Source: Gordonia jinhuaensis (GTDB lineage: Bacteria; Actinomycetota; Actinomycetes; Mycobacteriales; Mycobacteriaceae). From it: a stretch of 64,000 bases of DNA. The stretch covers positions 124,001 to 188,000 of the forward strand of contig NZ_BMGC01000004.1 of the NCBI RefSeq assembly GCF_014639795.1, in the 5' to 3' direction. Each line of letters starts with the position of its first letter. Position 1 is the first letter of the stretch. The translations under genes and the position numbers were made by a program. Below the pieces are notes generated by a model. The model was not told the DNA's origin and did no database searches. It saw only the letters and a list, made by a program, of their open reading frames with translations. Positions 40,681-49,012 of this stretch are shown here, piece after piece.

Positions 40681-41601
40681 ATGCTCGACCTCCGCCAACT
40701 GCGCGCGCTCCGCGCGGTGGCCGATACCGGATCGGTGCTCGCAGCCGCCCGAGTGCTGGACTGGAGCCAGCCGACAGTCTCACACCATCTCTCGGCACTG
40801 AGCCGGCTGACGGGTACACCCATGGTCGAGGCATCGTCATCGGGAACCGTCCTGACTGCGGCCGGGCGGGCGTGGCTCCCGCACGCTCAGGCGCTCCTCG
40901 ACCGCGCGGCCCAGGCCCAGGACGACGTGAGAAGTGAACTCGCGCAGTCGCGGCGGCGGATACGCGTCGGCATCTTCCCCACCGCGGCCGCATACCTGTT
41001 GCCTACCCTCGTCCAGGCGGCGGGCACCCTCGGCCTCGAACCACGGATCACCGAGACCGAACTCGACGGCCTGCTCGACGGCATGGCGGCCCTGCGTCTG
41101 GACATGGCCATCGTCTACGGCCGCCGCGGCGGCACCCGGCTGCCGCGTGGGAGTCGTCGCATCCCACTGACCACCGAACGCCTCGCGGTCGCGTTGACGC
41201 GCAACCACCCGTTGGCGTCAGACCCCGGGCTGACGTTGGCGATGTTGCGGAACGAACGCTGGATCCTCGGGACCACCGATTCCGATCCGGTCGACCTCGC
41301 GCTGTTCGACGCGGCCCAGAGCTCGGGGTTCACTCCCCTGCCGGGCCCCCGCAGCGACGACTATCGGGTCATCTCCGCGTACGTCGCCGCCGGGCTCGGG
41401 GTGGCGTTGATCCCCGAACTCGCCCTGTCCGGGGTCAACGAGGACGTGGTCGTCGTCGAGATCGACGAACCCAATCTGGAGCGGAAGGTGTCACTCGTCG
41501 TGGCGCCGTGGATCGAGGGCACTGCCGTCGACGCCATCGTCACCGCGCTGCGCGCCGAACTGCCGCCGGCCCCGACGTCTGCGGTCGGACGCGAACCCTA
41601 G
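40681..41601 (+). CDS. LysR-family transcriptional regulator
   Basis: This 306-aa regulator has an N-terminal winged helix (LDLRQLRALRAVADTGSV, then AARVLDWSQPTVSHHLSAL) and a C-terminal substrate-binding domain that includes YVAAGLGVALIPELAL. It probably controls the divergent decarboxylase gene, 108 bp away. The ATG at 40681 was chosen because it opens the conserved domain and has GCGAGGG about 8 nt upstream. In the intergenic region TTCTGC and TATTTA, 16 bp apart, could form its promoter. The stop overlaps a 14-bp tandem repeat. Confidence 0.9.
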   Translation: MLDLRQLRALRAVADTGSVLAAARVLDWSQPTVSHHLSALSRLTGTPMVEASSSGTVLTAAGRAWLPHAQALLDRAAQAQDDVRSELAQSRRRIRVGIFPTAAAYLLPTLVQAAGTLGLEPRITETELDGLLDGMAALRLDMAIVYGRRGGTRLPRGSRRIPLTTERLAVALTRNHPLASDPGLTLAMLRNERWILGTTDSDPVDLALFDAAQSSGFTPLPGPRSDDYRVISAYVAAGLGVALIPELALSGVNEDVVVVEIDEPNLERKVSLVVAPWIEGTAVDAIVTALRAELPPAPTSAVGREP

Positions 41602-41641
41602 TCCACATCCGACAGTCCACATCCGACAGTCCACGTCCGAC
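41600..41641. repeat. three 14-bp tandem repeats starting in a stop codon
   Basis: AGTCCACATCCGAC occurs at 41600-41613, 41614-41627 and, with one change, 41628-41641. The first unit begins in the TAG stop of the LysR gene (41599-41601). The array fills most of the gap to the convergent nrdF gene. Confidence 0.95.
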
Positions 41642-41675
41642 CGACGACCACCCGTACCAGACGACAGCCGAAGTA

Positions 41676-42776
<1,101 letters not shown>

Positions 42777-42778
42777 AG

Positions 42779-42794
42779 ACACAACATCTGGTGC
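42779..42794. promoter_or_regulatory. candidate NrdR box upstream of nrdF
   Basis: ACACAACATCTGGTGC matches the NrdR palindrome pattern (ACACWAYATCTWGTGT-like) at most positions, including both outer half-site cores. It lies immediately upstream of the TAGCGT -10 box of nrdF. Confidence 0.6.
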
Positions 42795-42810
42795 GGATGG
42801 GGAGCAATGG

Positions 42811-42826
42811 ACCCCAAGTCATGGGG
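42811..42826. promoter_or_regulatory. second, weaker NrdR-like palindrome upstream of nrdF
   Basis: ACCCCAAGTCATGGGG begins exactly 32 bp from the first box, three helical turns, which is the spacing known for paired NrdR boxes. The match to the consensus is weak, so spacing is the main argument. Confidence 0.35.
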
Positions 42827-42846
42827 TGAACCAAGTCATGGGTTCA
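42814..42846. repeat. two stem-loops built on a 17-bp period
   Basis: CCAAGTCATGGG occurs at 42814-42825 and 42831-42842. Each copy sits in its own inverted repeat: CCCCA/TGGGG and TGAACC (42827-42832)/GGTTCA (42841-42846). They lie after the stop of the minus-strand mycothiol-type gene, so they may terminate its transcript, or they may be operator sites of nrdF. Confidence 0.6.
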
Positions 42847-42886
42847 ACCGTCCGTTGCGGTCAGGTCAGGCCGGGTCGCGTGGCAG

Positions 42887-43630
42887 CTAGGTGACGTGGA
42901 CGAGATCGAGGATCTCGTCGGCGACTGAGCCCTCACCGGCGACGTCGAGTTCCTTGAGAGCTCTGCGATGCCAGAGCGCGAGCAACAGATCGGATGCACT
43001 CCCACGCAGCGCCGCATCGGCTTTGACGTGGCCTCGGGTCACATCGAAGCCCCGAGGGGTCACCGTGAGCACCCATTCGCCGTCGGTGTGGTCATGCGCG
43101 TGCAGATGCAGCGTGCGACCCAGAAGATGTTCGGGCACACCGGGGCCCATCTCGACGAACCGCGGTGCGAACAGTTCGAGCCACTCGTCGATGGCGGCAG
43201 CGGCCACCCCGGCCTCGATGGGCCGCTCGTCGCCGGCGCGCGTCGCCGAGTCGAGGTCGAATCGATGCACCGCGACCTCGTTGGCCTGCCGACGACACCA
43301 CCATGCGTTGGTCCGCTCCCCCACGAAGGTCTTCGCCGGCGCATCAGGATCGCGCTGCCGGAGCTCCCGCACCAGCAGATCACGACCGTCGCAGTACCAG
43401 TCGATCACCGTTGCGTCGTCGGGGAACGCGATGGTGTCGTATCCGCGGTAGAGACCTGTCTGGCACACCTTGTCCGCGGCCCACCGGTGCACGGCACCGG
43501 TGTGGCCGATCACGTCATGCACGGTCCACCCGGGGCAGGTCGGTACCGGGGCGGCCAGCTGCGCCGGATCGGTATCGATCAGGCGGTCTCCCTCGGCGAC
43601 GATCACCTCGAGCCACATGTCTGCGTTCAT
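42887..43630 (-). CDS. maleylpyruvate isomerase/mycothiol-dependent (DinB-like) family protein
   Basis: This 247-aa protein has the N-terminal DinB-like helical bundle of the actinobacterial TIGR03083/MDMPI family. It opens with a helix ending in VPTCPGWTVHDVIGHTGAVH, where the first His is a metal-ligand position, and has NEVAVHRFDLDSA for the next. A C-terminal small domain (LHLHAHDHTDGEWVL) follows. Characterised members use mycothiol, but most, including this one, have unknown substrates. The ATG at 43630 fits the domain start. It lies between nrdF and nrdE with no obvious functional tie; mycobacteria carry other genes here. Confidence 0.85.
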   Translation of the reverse strand: MNADMWLEVIVAEGDRLIDTDPAQLAAPVPTCPGWTVHDVIGHTGAVHRWAADKVCQTGLYRGYDTIAFPDDATVIDWYCDGRDLLVRELRQRDPDAPAKTFVGERTNAWWCRRQANEVAVHRFDLDSATRAGDERPIEAGVAAAAIDEWLELFAPRFVEMGPGVPEHLLGRTLHLHAHDHTDGEWVLTVTPRGFDVTRGHVKADAALRGSASDLLLALWHRRALKELDVAGEGSVADEILDLVHVT

Positions 43631-43700
43631 GTCGCACAGTGTGCACGAGCCGACGCGCGCGGGAAGCGGCGTCGGCTCGTGTCGACCAGATCTCACACGA

Positions 43701-45896
43701 TCACAGCATGCAGGAGACGCAGCCCTCGACCTCGGTACCCTCCAAAGCCATCTGACGCAGCCGGATGTAGTACAGCGTCTTGATTCCCTTGCGCCAGGCG
43801 TAGATCTGAGCCCGGTTCACGTCACGCGTGGTGGCGGTGTCCTTGAAGAACAGGGTCAGGCTCAGCCCCTGATCGACATGCTGCGTGGCCGCGGCATAGG
43901 TGTCGATGATCTTCTCGTAGCCGATCTCGTACGCATCCTGGTAGTAGTCCAGGTTGTCGTTGGTCATGTACGGCGCCGGGTAGTAGACGCGGCCGATCTT
44001 GCCCTCTTTACGGATCTCGACCTTCGCGGCGACCGGGTGGATCGAACTCGTCGAGTGGTTGATGTAGGAGATCGATCCGGTGGGCGGCACGGCCTGCAGG
44101 TTGCGGTTGTAGATGCCATATTTCTGCACGGACGCCTTGAGCTCCCGCCAGTCGTCCTGCGTCGGGATGGTGATCTCGGCCTGCGCGAACAACTCTCGCA
44201 CGCGTTCGGTGCTCGGCTCCCACACCTGCTCGGTGTACTTGTCGAAGAACTCACCGCTGGCGTACGTGGACTCGTCGAAGCCGGCGAACGCCCGCCCACG
44301 CTCCTGCGCGATCTTGTTCGAGGCCGCCAACGCGTGGAACAACACCGTGTAGAAGTAGATGTTGGTGAAGTCGATGCCCTCGTCGCTGCCGTAGAACACC
44401 CGCTCACGAGCGAGGTACCCGTGCAGGTTCATCTGCCCGAGGCCGATCGCGTGGGACTCATTGTTGCCCTTCTCGATCGAGGGCACCGAGGTGATGGCTG
44501 TCTGATCGCTGACCGCGGTCAACCCGCGGATCGCCGTCTCGATCGTCCTGGCGATGTCGGGCGAGTCCATCGTCTTGGCGATGTTCAGCGAGCCGAGGTT
44601 GCACGAGATGTCCTTGCCCACATGGGCATAGGACAGATCGTCGTTGTAGGTCGACGGTGTGGAGACCTGCAGGATCTCCGAGCACAGGTTGGAATGGGTG
44701 ACCTTGCCGGCGATCGGATTGGCCCGGTTCACCGTGTCCTCGAACATGATGTAGGGGTAGCCCGACTCGAACTGCAACTCGGCCAGCGTCTGGAAGAATT
44801 CGCGCGCCTTGATCTTGGTCTTGCGGATCCGCCCGTCCTCGACCATCTCGTGATATTTCTCGGTCACGCTGATGTCGGCGAACGGCACACCGTAGACGCG
44901 CTCGACGTCGTACGGGCTGAACAGATACATGTCGTCGTTGTTCTTGGCCAGTTCGAAGGTGATGTCGGGGATCACCACACCCAGGCTCAGCGTCTTGATG
45001 CGGATCTTCTCGTCGGCGTTCTCCCGCTTGGTGTCGAGGAAGCGGTAGATGTCGGGATGGTGGGCGTGCAGATACACCGCACCGGCACCCTGCCGCGCGC
45101 CGAGCTGATTGGCGTAGGAGAAGGAGTCCTCGAGCAGCTTCATGATCGGGATCACGCCCGAGGACTGGTTCTCGATCTTCTTGATCGGGGCGCCGTGCTC
45201 GCGAATGTTGCTCAGCAGCAACGCGACCCCGCCGCCGCGCTTGGACAGCTGCAGTGCGGAGTTGATGGAGCGCCCGATGGACTCCATGTTGTCCTCGATA
45301 CGCAGCAAGAAGCACGAAACAGGCTCGCCGCGCTGCTTCTTACCCGAGTTGAGGAAGGTGGGGGTCGCCGGCTGGAAACGGCCCTCGATGATCTCGTCGA
45401 CCAGTGCGCGTGCCAGTGCGGTGTCACCGTCGGCCAGCGTCAGCGCCACCATGCACACCCTGTCCTCGAACCGCTCGAGGTAACGCTTGCCGTCGAAGGT
45501 CTTGAGTGTGTAGCTGGTGTAGTACTTGAACGCACCGAGGAAGGTCGGGAAGCGGAACTTCTTCGAATAGGCATGTCCGAACAGCAGTTTCACGAATTCA
45601 CGGTCGTACTTGGCGAGCACCTCGGGCTCGTAGTAGTTCTCCTCCACGAGATAGTCGAGCTTCTCGTCGAGATCATGGAAGAAGACCGTGTTCTGGTTGA
45701 CGTGCTGCAGGAAGTACTGGTTGGCAGCCTCGCGATCCTTGTCGAACTGGATCTTGCCCTCGGCGTCGTACAGATTCAGCATCGCGTTGAGCGCGTGATA
45801 GTCGTGTTCTGCGGGCGAATGACCCGCAGGGTCGGCATGCGCACCCGACACCCCGACGGTGGTGCCTTCACGAACGGATGTGGCGGTTGGCGACAC
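43701..45896 (-). CDS. nrdE: class Ib ribonucleoside-diphosphate reductase alpha subunit
   Basis: NrdE (731 aa) is the catalytic subunit that reduces ribonucleoside diphosphates. The active-site cysteine pair region [10 protein letters not shown] and the loop [10 protein letters not shown] are clear, the radical-path tyrosines lie in TLYYIRLRQ, and the C-terminal redox pair is in EGCVSCML. There is no ATP cone, as expected for class Ib. The GTG start has AGGAG 6 nt upstream. It is last in nrdH-nrdI-nrdE; 98 bp separate it from nrdI, and that gap contains a 14-bp tandem repeat. Confidence 0.98.
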   Translation of the reverse strand: MSPTATSVREGTTVGVSGAHADPAGHSPAEHDYHALNAMLNLYDAEGKIQFDKDREAANQYFLQHVNQNTVFFHDLDEKLDYLVEENYYEPEVLAKYDREFVKLLFGHAYSKKFRFPTFLGAFKYYTSYTLKTFDGKRYLERFEDRVCMVALTLADGDTALARALVDEIIEGRFQPATPTFLNSGKKQRGEPVSCFLLRIEDNMESIGRSINSALQLSKRGGGVALLLSNIREHGAPIKKIENQSSGVIPIMKLLEDSFSYANQLGARQGAGAVYLHAHHPDIYRFLDTKRENADEKIRIKTLSLGVVIPDITFELAKNNDDMYLFSPYDVERVYGVPFADISVTEKYHEMVEDGRIRKTKIKAREFFQTLAELQFESGYPYIMFEDTVNRANPIAGKVTHSNLCSEILQVSTPSTYNDDLSYAHVGKDISCNLGSLNIAKTMDSPDIARTIETAIRGLTAVSDQTAITSVPSIEKGNNESHAIGLGQMNLHGYLARERVFYGSDEGIDFTNIYFYTVLFHALAASNKIAQERGRAFAGFDESTYASGEFFDKYTEQVWEPSTERVRELFAQAEITIPTQDDWRELKASVQKYGIYNRNLQAVPPTGSISYINHSTSSIHPVAAKVEIRKEGKIGRVYYPAPYMTNDNLDYYQDAYEIGYEKIIDTYAAATQHVDQGLSLTLFFKDTATTRDVNRAQIYAWRKGIKTLYYIRLRQMALEGTEVEGCVSCML

Positions 45897-45929
45897 TGTG
45901 ACTCCTGAGGGTTGTTGCGTCTTGGTCGG

Positions 45930-45957
45930 GAGGGTGAAGTCGAAAGGGTGAAGTCGA
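45930..45957. repeat. 14-bp tandem duplication between nrdI and nrdE
   Basis: GAGGGTGAAGTCGA (45930-45943) is followed by AAGGGTGAAGTCGA (45944-45957), 13 of 14 identical. It is non-coding. Confidence 0.9.
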
Positions 45958-45994
45958 GGGGTGGATCAGTGCTGGCCCGCGCCGGGCAGTGGAC

Positions 45995-46549
45995 TCACAC
46001 CGTGACGGCGTGATCATCGACGGTGCGCGACACCACGGTGCGCGAGAACTCGGCCAACCCGTCGCGGACCCGCTCGACGTCGTGAGCTGTCCCCATCAAC
46101 TCGAACCGGTACAGGTAGGGCACTTTGCACTTGGCGGCGATGATGTCGCCGGCCAGACAGAACTCCTCGCCGAAGTTCGAGTTCCCACCGGCGATCACTC
46201 CCCGGATCAGCGACCGGTTGTGCGGGTCGTTGAGGAACCGTATCACCTGCTTGGGAACGAATCCCCCACCGACGGAGCCGCTTTGGTGCTTGCCTCCGCC
46301 GTAGGTCGGACAGATGAGCACATACGGTTCGTCGATCGAGAGCGGCTGGTCGCGACCGGTCAGAGGTATCCGCATCGAACGCATCCCGAGTTTGTCGACG
46401 AATCGACTGGTGTTCTCCGAGACACTCGAGAAGTAGACGATCAACAGCGGTTCGTCCAACAGCGGTTCGTCCAACAGCGGTTCGTCAGCCCGACGATCGG
46501 CGCAGCGGCGGGTATCGACGGAGGTGTGCGTCGGCATACCAGCGGTCAT
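45995..46549 (-). CDS. nrdI: flavodoxin-like NrdI, with repeated N-terminal extension
   Basis: NrdI (184 aa here) is the flavodoxin that activates the dimanganese centre of NrdF. The flavin loops are [17 protein letters not shown] and PTYGGGKHQ, with [15 protein letters not shown] further on. The family is normally about 150 aa and begins at the first strand (LLIVYFSS). Here about 35 residues precede it, including three in-frame copies of DEPLL from a 15-bp repeat. The ATG at 46549 has GGGAGG about 9 nt upstream and was preferred to a GTG at 46558. It is in the order nrdH-nrdI-nrdE. Confidence 0.93.
   Translation of the reverse strand: MTAGMPTHTSVDTRRCADRRADEPLLDEPLLDEPLLIVYFSSVSENTSRFVDKLGMRSMRIPLTGRDQPLSIDEPYVLICPTYGGGKHQSGSVGGGFVPKQVIRFLNDPHNRSLIRGVIAGGNSNFGEEFCLAGDIIAAKCKVPYLYRFELMGTAHDVERVRDGLAEFSRTVVSRTVDDHAVTV
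46442..46486. repeat. three perfect 15-bp tandem repeats in nrdI
   Basis: CAACAGCGGTTCGTC occurs at 46442-46456, 46457-46471 and 46472-46486 with no mismatch. In frame on the minus strand it encodes DEPLL three times, directly before the first beta-strand of the flavodoxin fold. Confidence 0.97.
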
Positions 46550-46688
46550 CGTGACCACTCCCTCCCATCGTGACTCGGGGGCCGGATCAGACGCCGACGG
46601 GCCCGGGGGCTACCGGGCCCGTCGACTTCTCTGCTTGGTGACGAACGAACTACTGCTGCGCTGAACCTTCTTCTGCGCTGGCGCGCGC

Positions 46689-46925
46689 TCAGGCAGCGGC
46701 CACAGCCAGGGCCTTGATGCGATCGGGACGGAACCCCGACCAGTGGTCGTCACCGACCACCACGACCGGCGCCTGCAGGTAACCCAGCGCCATCACGTAA
46801 TCGCGGGCCTCGGCATCCTCGGTGATGTCGACCACGTCGTAATCCAGACCCTGCTTGTCGAGTGCCTTGTAGGTCGCATTGCACTGGACGCAGGCGGGCT
46901 TGGTGTACACGGTGATGCTGCTCAT
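46689..46925 (-). CDS. nrdH: glutaredoxin-like NrdH-redoxin
   Basis: NrdH (78 aa) is the small redoxin that delivers electrons to NrdE. It starts MSSITVYTKPACVQC with the CVQC redox pair at residues 12-15. It also has the NrdH-specific segments YLQAPVVVVGDDHWSGFRPD, where WSGFRPD replaces the glutathione-binding site of glutaredoxins. GAAGGAG about 9 nt upstream supports the ATG. It is the first gene of nrdHIE, behind a long 5' region with two candidate NrdR boxes. Confidence 0.97.
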   Translation of the reverse strand: MSSITVYTKPACVQCNATYKALDKQGLDYDVVDITEDAEARDYVMALGYLQAPVVVVGDDHWSGFRPDRIKALAVAAA

Positions 46926-47134
46926 GAGGTCGACTCCTTCAGCTCCGAGAGATATGTCGTGAGTGCGGGGTACAGAGAACATCCGAGCGCTTCCCCGCAC
47001 CCGAATGCTGTGAGTCAGTTGTTGCCGACGACCCCCGGATACGTACCCGGCGAACGTCGTGTCGAGCGATTTGTCATAGCAATCCCGAACCGTGTAACAG
47101 GGCGCGCCGACCGTGCTCCAACCGAGCGTTCTCG

Positions 47135-47150
47135 CCACAACCTGTCGTGC
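47135..47150. promoter_or_regulatory. candidate NrdR box 2 upstream of nrdH
   Basis: CCACAACCTGTCGTGC keeps the CAC and GTG half-site cores of the NrdR palindrome. It starts 32 bp from box 1, leaving a 16-bp gap, the spacing known for paired NrdR sites. Confidence 0.5.
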
Positions 47151-47166
47151 TGACCGGGTGCTGGAA

Positions 47167-47182
47167 ACACTACACCTAGTGG
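47167..47182. promoter_or_regulatory. candidate NrdR box 1 upstream of nrdH
   Basis: ACACTACACCTAGTGG matches the NrdR palindrome (ACACWAYATCTWGTGT-like) closely. On the minus strand its end reads TAGTGT, which could itself be a -10 box for nrdHIE. Confidence 0.65.
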
Positions 47183-47556
47183 CGTCAGGATGGGAACACC
47201 ACAACAGCTTGCGAATCACATTCGTGATATTCGCTGGTCGGAGCCATGCACGCTGGCAAAGACAACCACCGCAGCGGCGTGTCGCATCACCGTCGATGCC
47301 ACACGAGGGTCGATGCCGCATGAGGACTGTCTGCCCGTGGCACCTGCACCGCATGACGCGACGGTATCGGCTGCCACCGACATCCCGGGCCCGCGACCGC
47401 CGCGCAGACCCGCGTCCTCGCTCGACCGGCGCGCGACGACCGCAGAACGAGAACGGCCCCGGACCGCCGTCACCGGCGATCTGGGGCCATTGATTCTCAC
47501 CGGGCCCCACCCCTACCGACCACGAGGTCGATCGACGGGCGGCGGCCCCGGCACTC

Positions 47557-48099
47557 TCAGGCGGGCACGCCCGAGAAGTCGACGAGCCGGGTCAGCGCGC
47601 CGCGAACCTTGTCCACGACCTGCTCATCCTCGGCGGCGCGGTCGTAGGTGGACGACTGCAGCCCCACCTCGACGTCCTCGACGACGCGTGCGCCAGCGAT
47701 ACCGACAGCCTTGCGGGTGTCGTCATGCGACCACTTGCCACCGAAGCGACCAAGCGATGCACCGATCACCGCGACCGGCTTGTCGGTCAGCGAGCCGTTG
47801 CCGAACGGACGCGACGCCCAGTCGATCGCATTCTTGAGCACGGCCGGAATGGTGCCGTTGTACTCAGGGGTGACCACGAGCACCGCATCCGCATCGGCCA
47901 CCGCGGTACGCAGGCGGGTCACGGCCTCGGCGACCTGGTCGCCGTCGATGTCCTCGTTGTGGAAGGGAAGCTCATCGAGACCCTCGAACAGGCTCACCGA
48001 CACGCCTTCGGGGGCGAGGTCACGGGCCAGCTCGGCGAGTTCCTTGTTCTTGGACTCCTGACGAAGACTTCCGACGAGCGCCAGTACTGATGTCGCCAT
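47557..48099 (-). CDS. NADPH-dependent FMN reductase family protein (Rv3054c-like)
   Basis: This 180-aa flavodoxin-fold oxidoreductase opens with VLALVGSLRQESKNKELAEL (phosphate loop for FMN) and has VVTPEYNGTIPAVLKNAIDW, the family signature that binds the flavin ring. It probably reduces quinones, azo compounds or flavins with NAD(P)H. GAGG about 9 nt upstream supports the ATG. It is divergent from a TetR gene across 190 bp that include a 14-bp perfect palindrome, so it is the likely target of that repressor. The pair matches Rv3054c/Rv3055. Confidence 0.92.
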   Translation of the reverse strand: MATSVLALVGSLRQESKNKELAELARDLAPEGVSVSLFEGLDELPFHNEDIDGDQVAEAVTRLRTAVADADAVLVVTPEYNGTIPAVLKNAIDWASRPFGNGSLTDKPVAVIGASLGRFGGKWSHDDTRKAVGIAGARVVEDVEVGLQSSTYDRAAEDEQVVDKVRGALTRLVDFSGVPA

Positions 48100-48164
48100 G
48101 AAGGCATCCTCACTTCCCCGGCTGTGTACCGGTCACGTGGCTGATATCTGATCACTCGTGTAAA

Positions 48165-48178
48165 CGGACTCGAGTCCG
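48165..48178. promoter_or_regulatory. candidate TetR operator between FMN reductase and TetR genes
   Basis: CGGACTCGAGTCCG is a perfect 14-bp palindrome about 65 bp upstream of the FMN reductase start and 111 bp upstream of the TetR start. Position between divergent genes is typical of a self-regulating TetR repressor. Confidence 0.55.
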
Positions 48179-48276
48179 AGACAATTCCGTACTGCGGTGT
48201 GTGTCCGATCACCCACCCGGGCGTCTCGATCGACCAACGCCGGATATGCACTCATTGCGCCGCACCCGCGGTCGTC

Positions 48277-48282
48277 TACGCT
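48277..48282 (+). promoter_or_regulatory. leaderless -10 box of the TetR gene
   Basis: TACGCT ends 7 nt before the ATG at 48290, which decides for that codon over the ATG at 48284 (only 1 nt from the box). Confidence 0.45.
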
Positions 48283-48289
48283 CATGCGC

Positions 48290-48946
48290 ATGGTCGGTCC
48301 GTCTGCGCGTGAACCCGAGACGGTGTCGCTGACGCCGCCGGACGCCCTGACCGTGACCGCCTGGGCTCAGGACTCCGAGCGGGCCGATGCGGCTCGGAAT
48401 CGGCAGCTGCTTCTCGATGCCGCGACACAGCTGATCGAGGAGCACGGCGCGGCCGCTGTCACGATGGATGCCGTCGCCAAGGCCGCTGGTGTGGGTAAGG
48501 GCACGGTCTTCCGCCGATTCGGCAGCAGGACCGGACTCATGCACGCGCTGCTCGACCGGTCGGAGACAGAGTTGCAGCGCTCGTATCTGTACGGCCCGCC
48601 ACCGCTGGGTCCGGGTGCGCCCCCCGACGAGCGACTGCTGGCCTTCGGACGCGCACGACTGCAGACCGCATATGCCCATCTCGACGTGCTCGCCGAGGCC
48701 GAGGGCGCGGGAATCGAACGACTGATGCATCCGGCCGCGACCGCGTCACGACTGCACATACGGATTCTGCTGCAGTCCTTGGGTTTCGGCGACGGCCTCG
48801 AGACCCTGACGCTGACACTGCTCGCGCCGATGGATGCCTCGGCGCTGCGGTTTCTCCTCGATCAGCACCTGACGCTCGAGCAGATCATCGCGCAATGGGA
48901 ACGCACCGCGCGCATGTTGATCGCCGGTCGCAGTCACCAGCCCTAG
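48290..48946 (+). CDS. TetR-family transcriptional regulator (Rv3055-like)
   Basis: This 218-aa regulator has an N-terminal TetR helix-turn-helix (RNRQLLLDAATQLIEEHGAA, then MDAVAKAAGVGKGTVFRRFG) after a 35-residue leader. The ligand-binding half is alpha-helical and ends with LTLEQIIAQWERTARMLIAG. It probably represses the divergent FMN reductase gene through the palindrome at 48165-48178, and may sense a quinone-like compound; that is inference from context. The start follows from the -10 box. Its TAG stop lies in the first copy of a 27-bp tandem repeat. Confidence 0.9.
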   Translation: MVGPSAREPETVSLTPPDALTVTAWAQDSERADAARNRQLLLDAATQLIEEHGAAAVTMDAVAKAAGVGKGTVFRRFGSRTGLMHALLDRSETELQRSYLYGPPPLGPGAPPDERLLAFGRARLQTAYAHLDVLAEAEGAGIERLMHPAATASRLHIRILLQSLGFGDGLETLTLTLLAPMDASALRFLLDQHLTLEQIIAQWERTARMLIAGRSHQP

Positions 48947-48994
48947 CCCGCCCGCGGGCGTACGTGACCCTAGCCCGCCCGCGGGCGTACGTGA
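48941..48994. repeat. perfect 27-bp tandem duplication spanning the TetR stop codon
   Basis: Two identical 27-bp units fill 48941-48967 and 48968-48994. Each begins CCCTAGCCCG, contains the 12-bp palindrome CGCCCGCGGGCG and ends GTACGTGA. The first copy supplies the last codon and TAG of the TetR gene. The repeated GC-rich stems could act as terminators between the convergent TetR and manA genes. Confidence 0.97.
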
Positions 48995-49012
48995 CGTCGC
49001 GCAGCAGTACGG

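Larger units (their letters stand above)
46926..47556. other. 631-bp non-coding region upstream of nrdH
   Basis: No convincing gene is present on either strand. The part next to nrdH would be a long leader or hold an undetected promoter. Two NrdR-like boxes lie at 47135-47150 and 47167-47182. ATCAC-ATTC-GTGAT at 47215-47228 is a further short palindrome. The rest, up to the FMN reductase gene stop at 47557, shows nothing I can name; a plus-strand reading frame from 47190 has no protein-like features. Confidence 0.6.

Noticed and set aside
46926-47134. A small gene or riboswitch in the nrdH leader
   Set aside because: No start with ribosome site and no recognisable conserved RNA fold could be found by eye.
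47190-47837. Plus-strand reading frame in the nrdH upstream region running into the FMN reductase gene
   Set aside because: Its sequence is low complexity, it overlaps a clear gene on the other strand, and it has no -10 box or ribosome site at the start.
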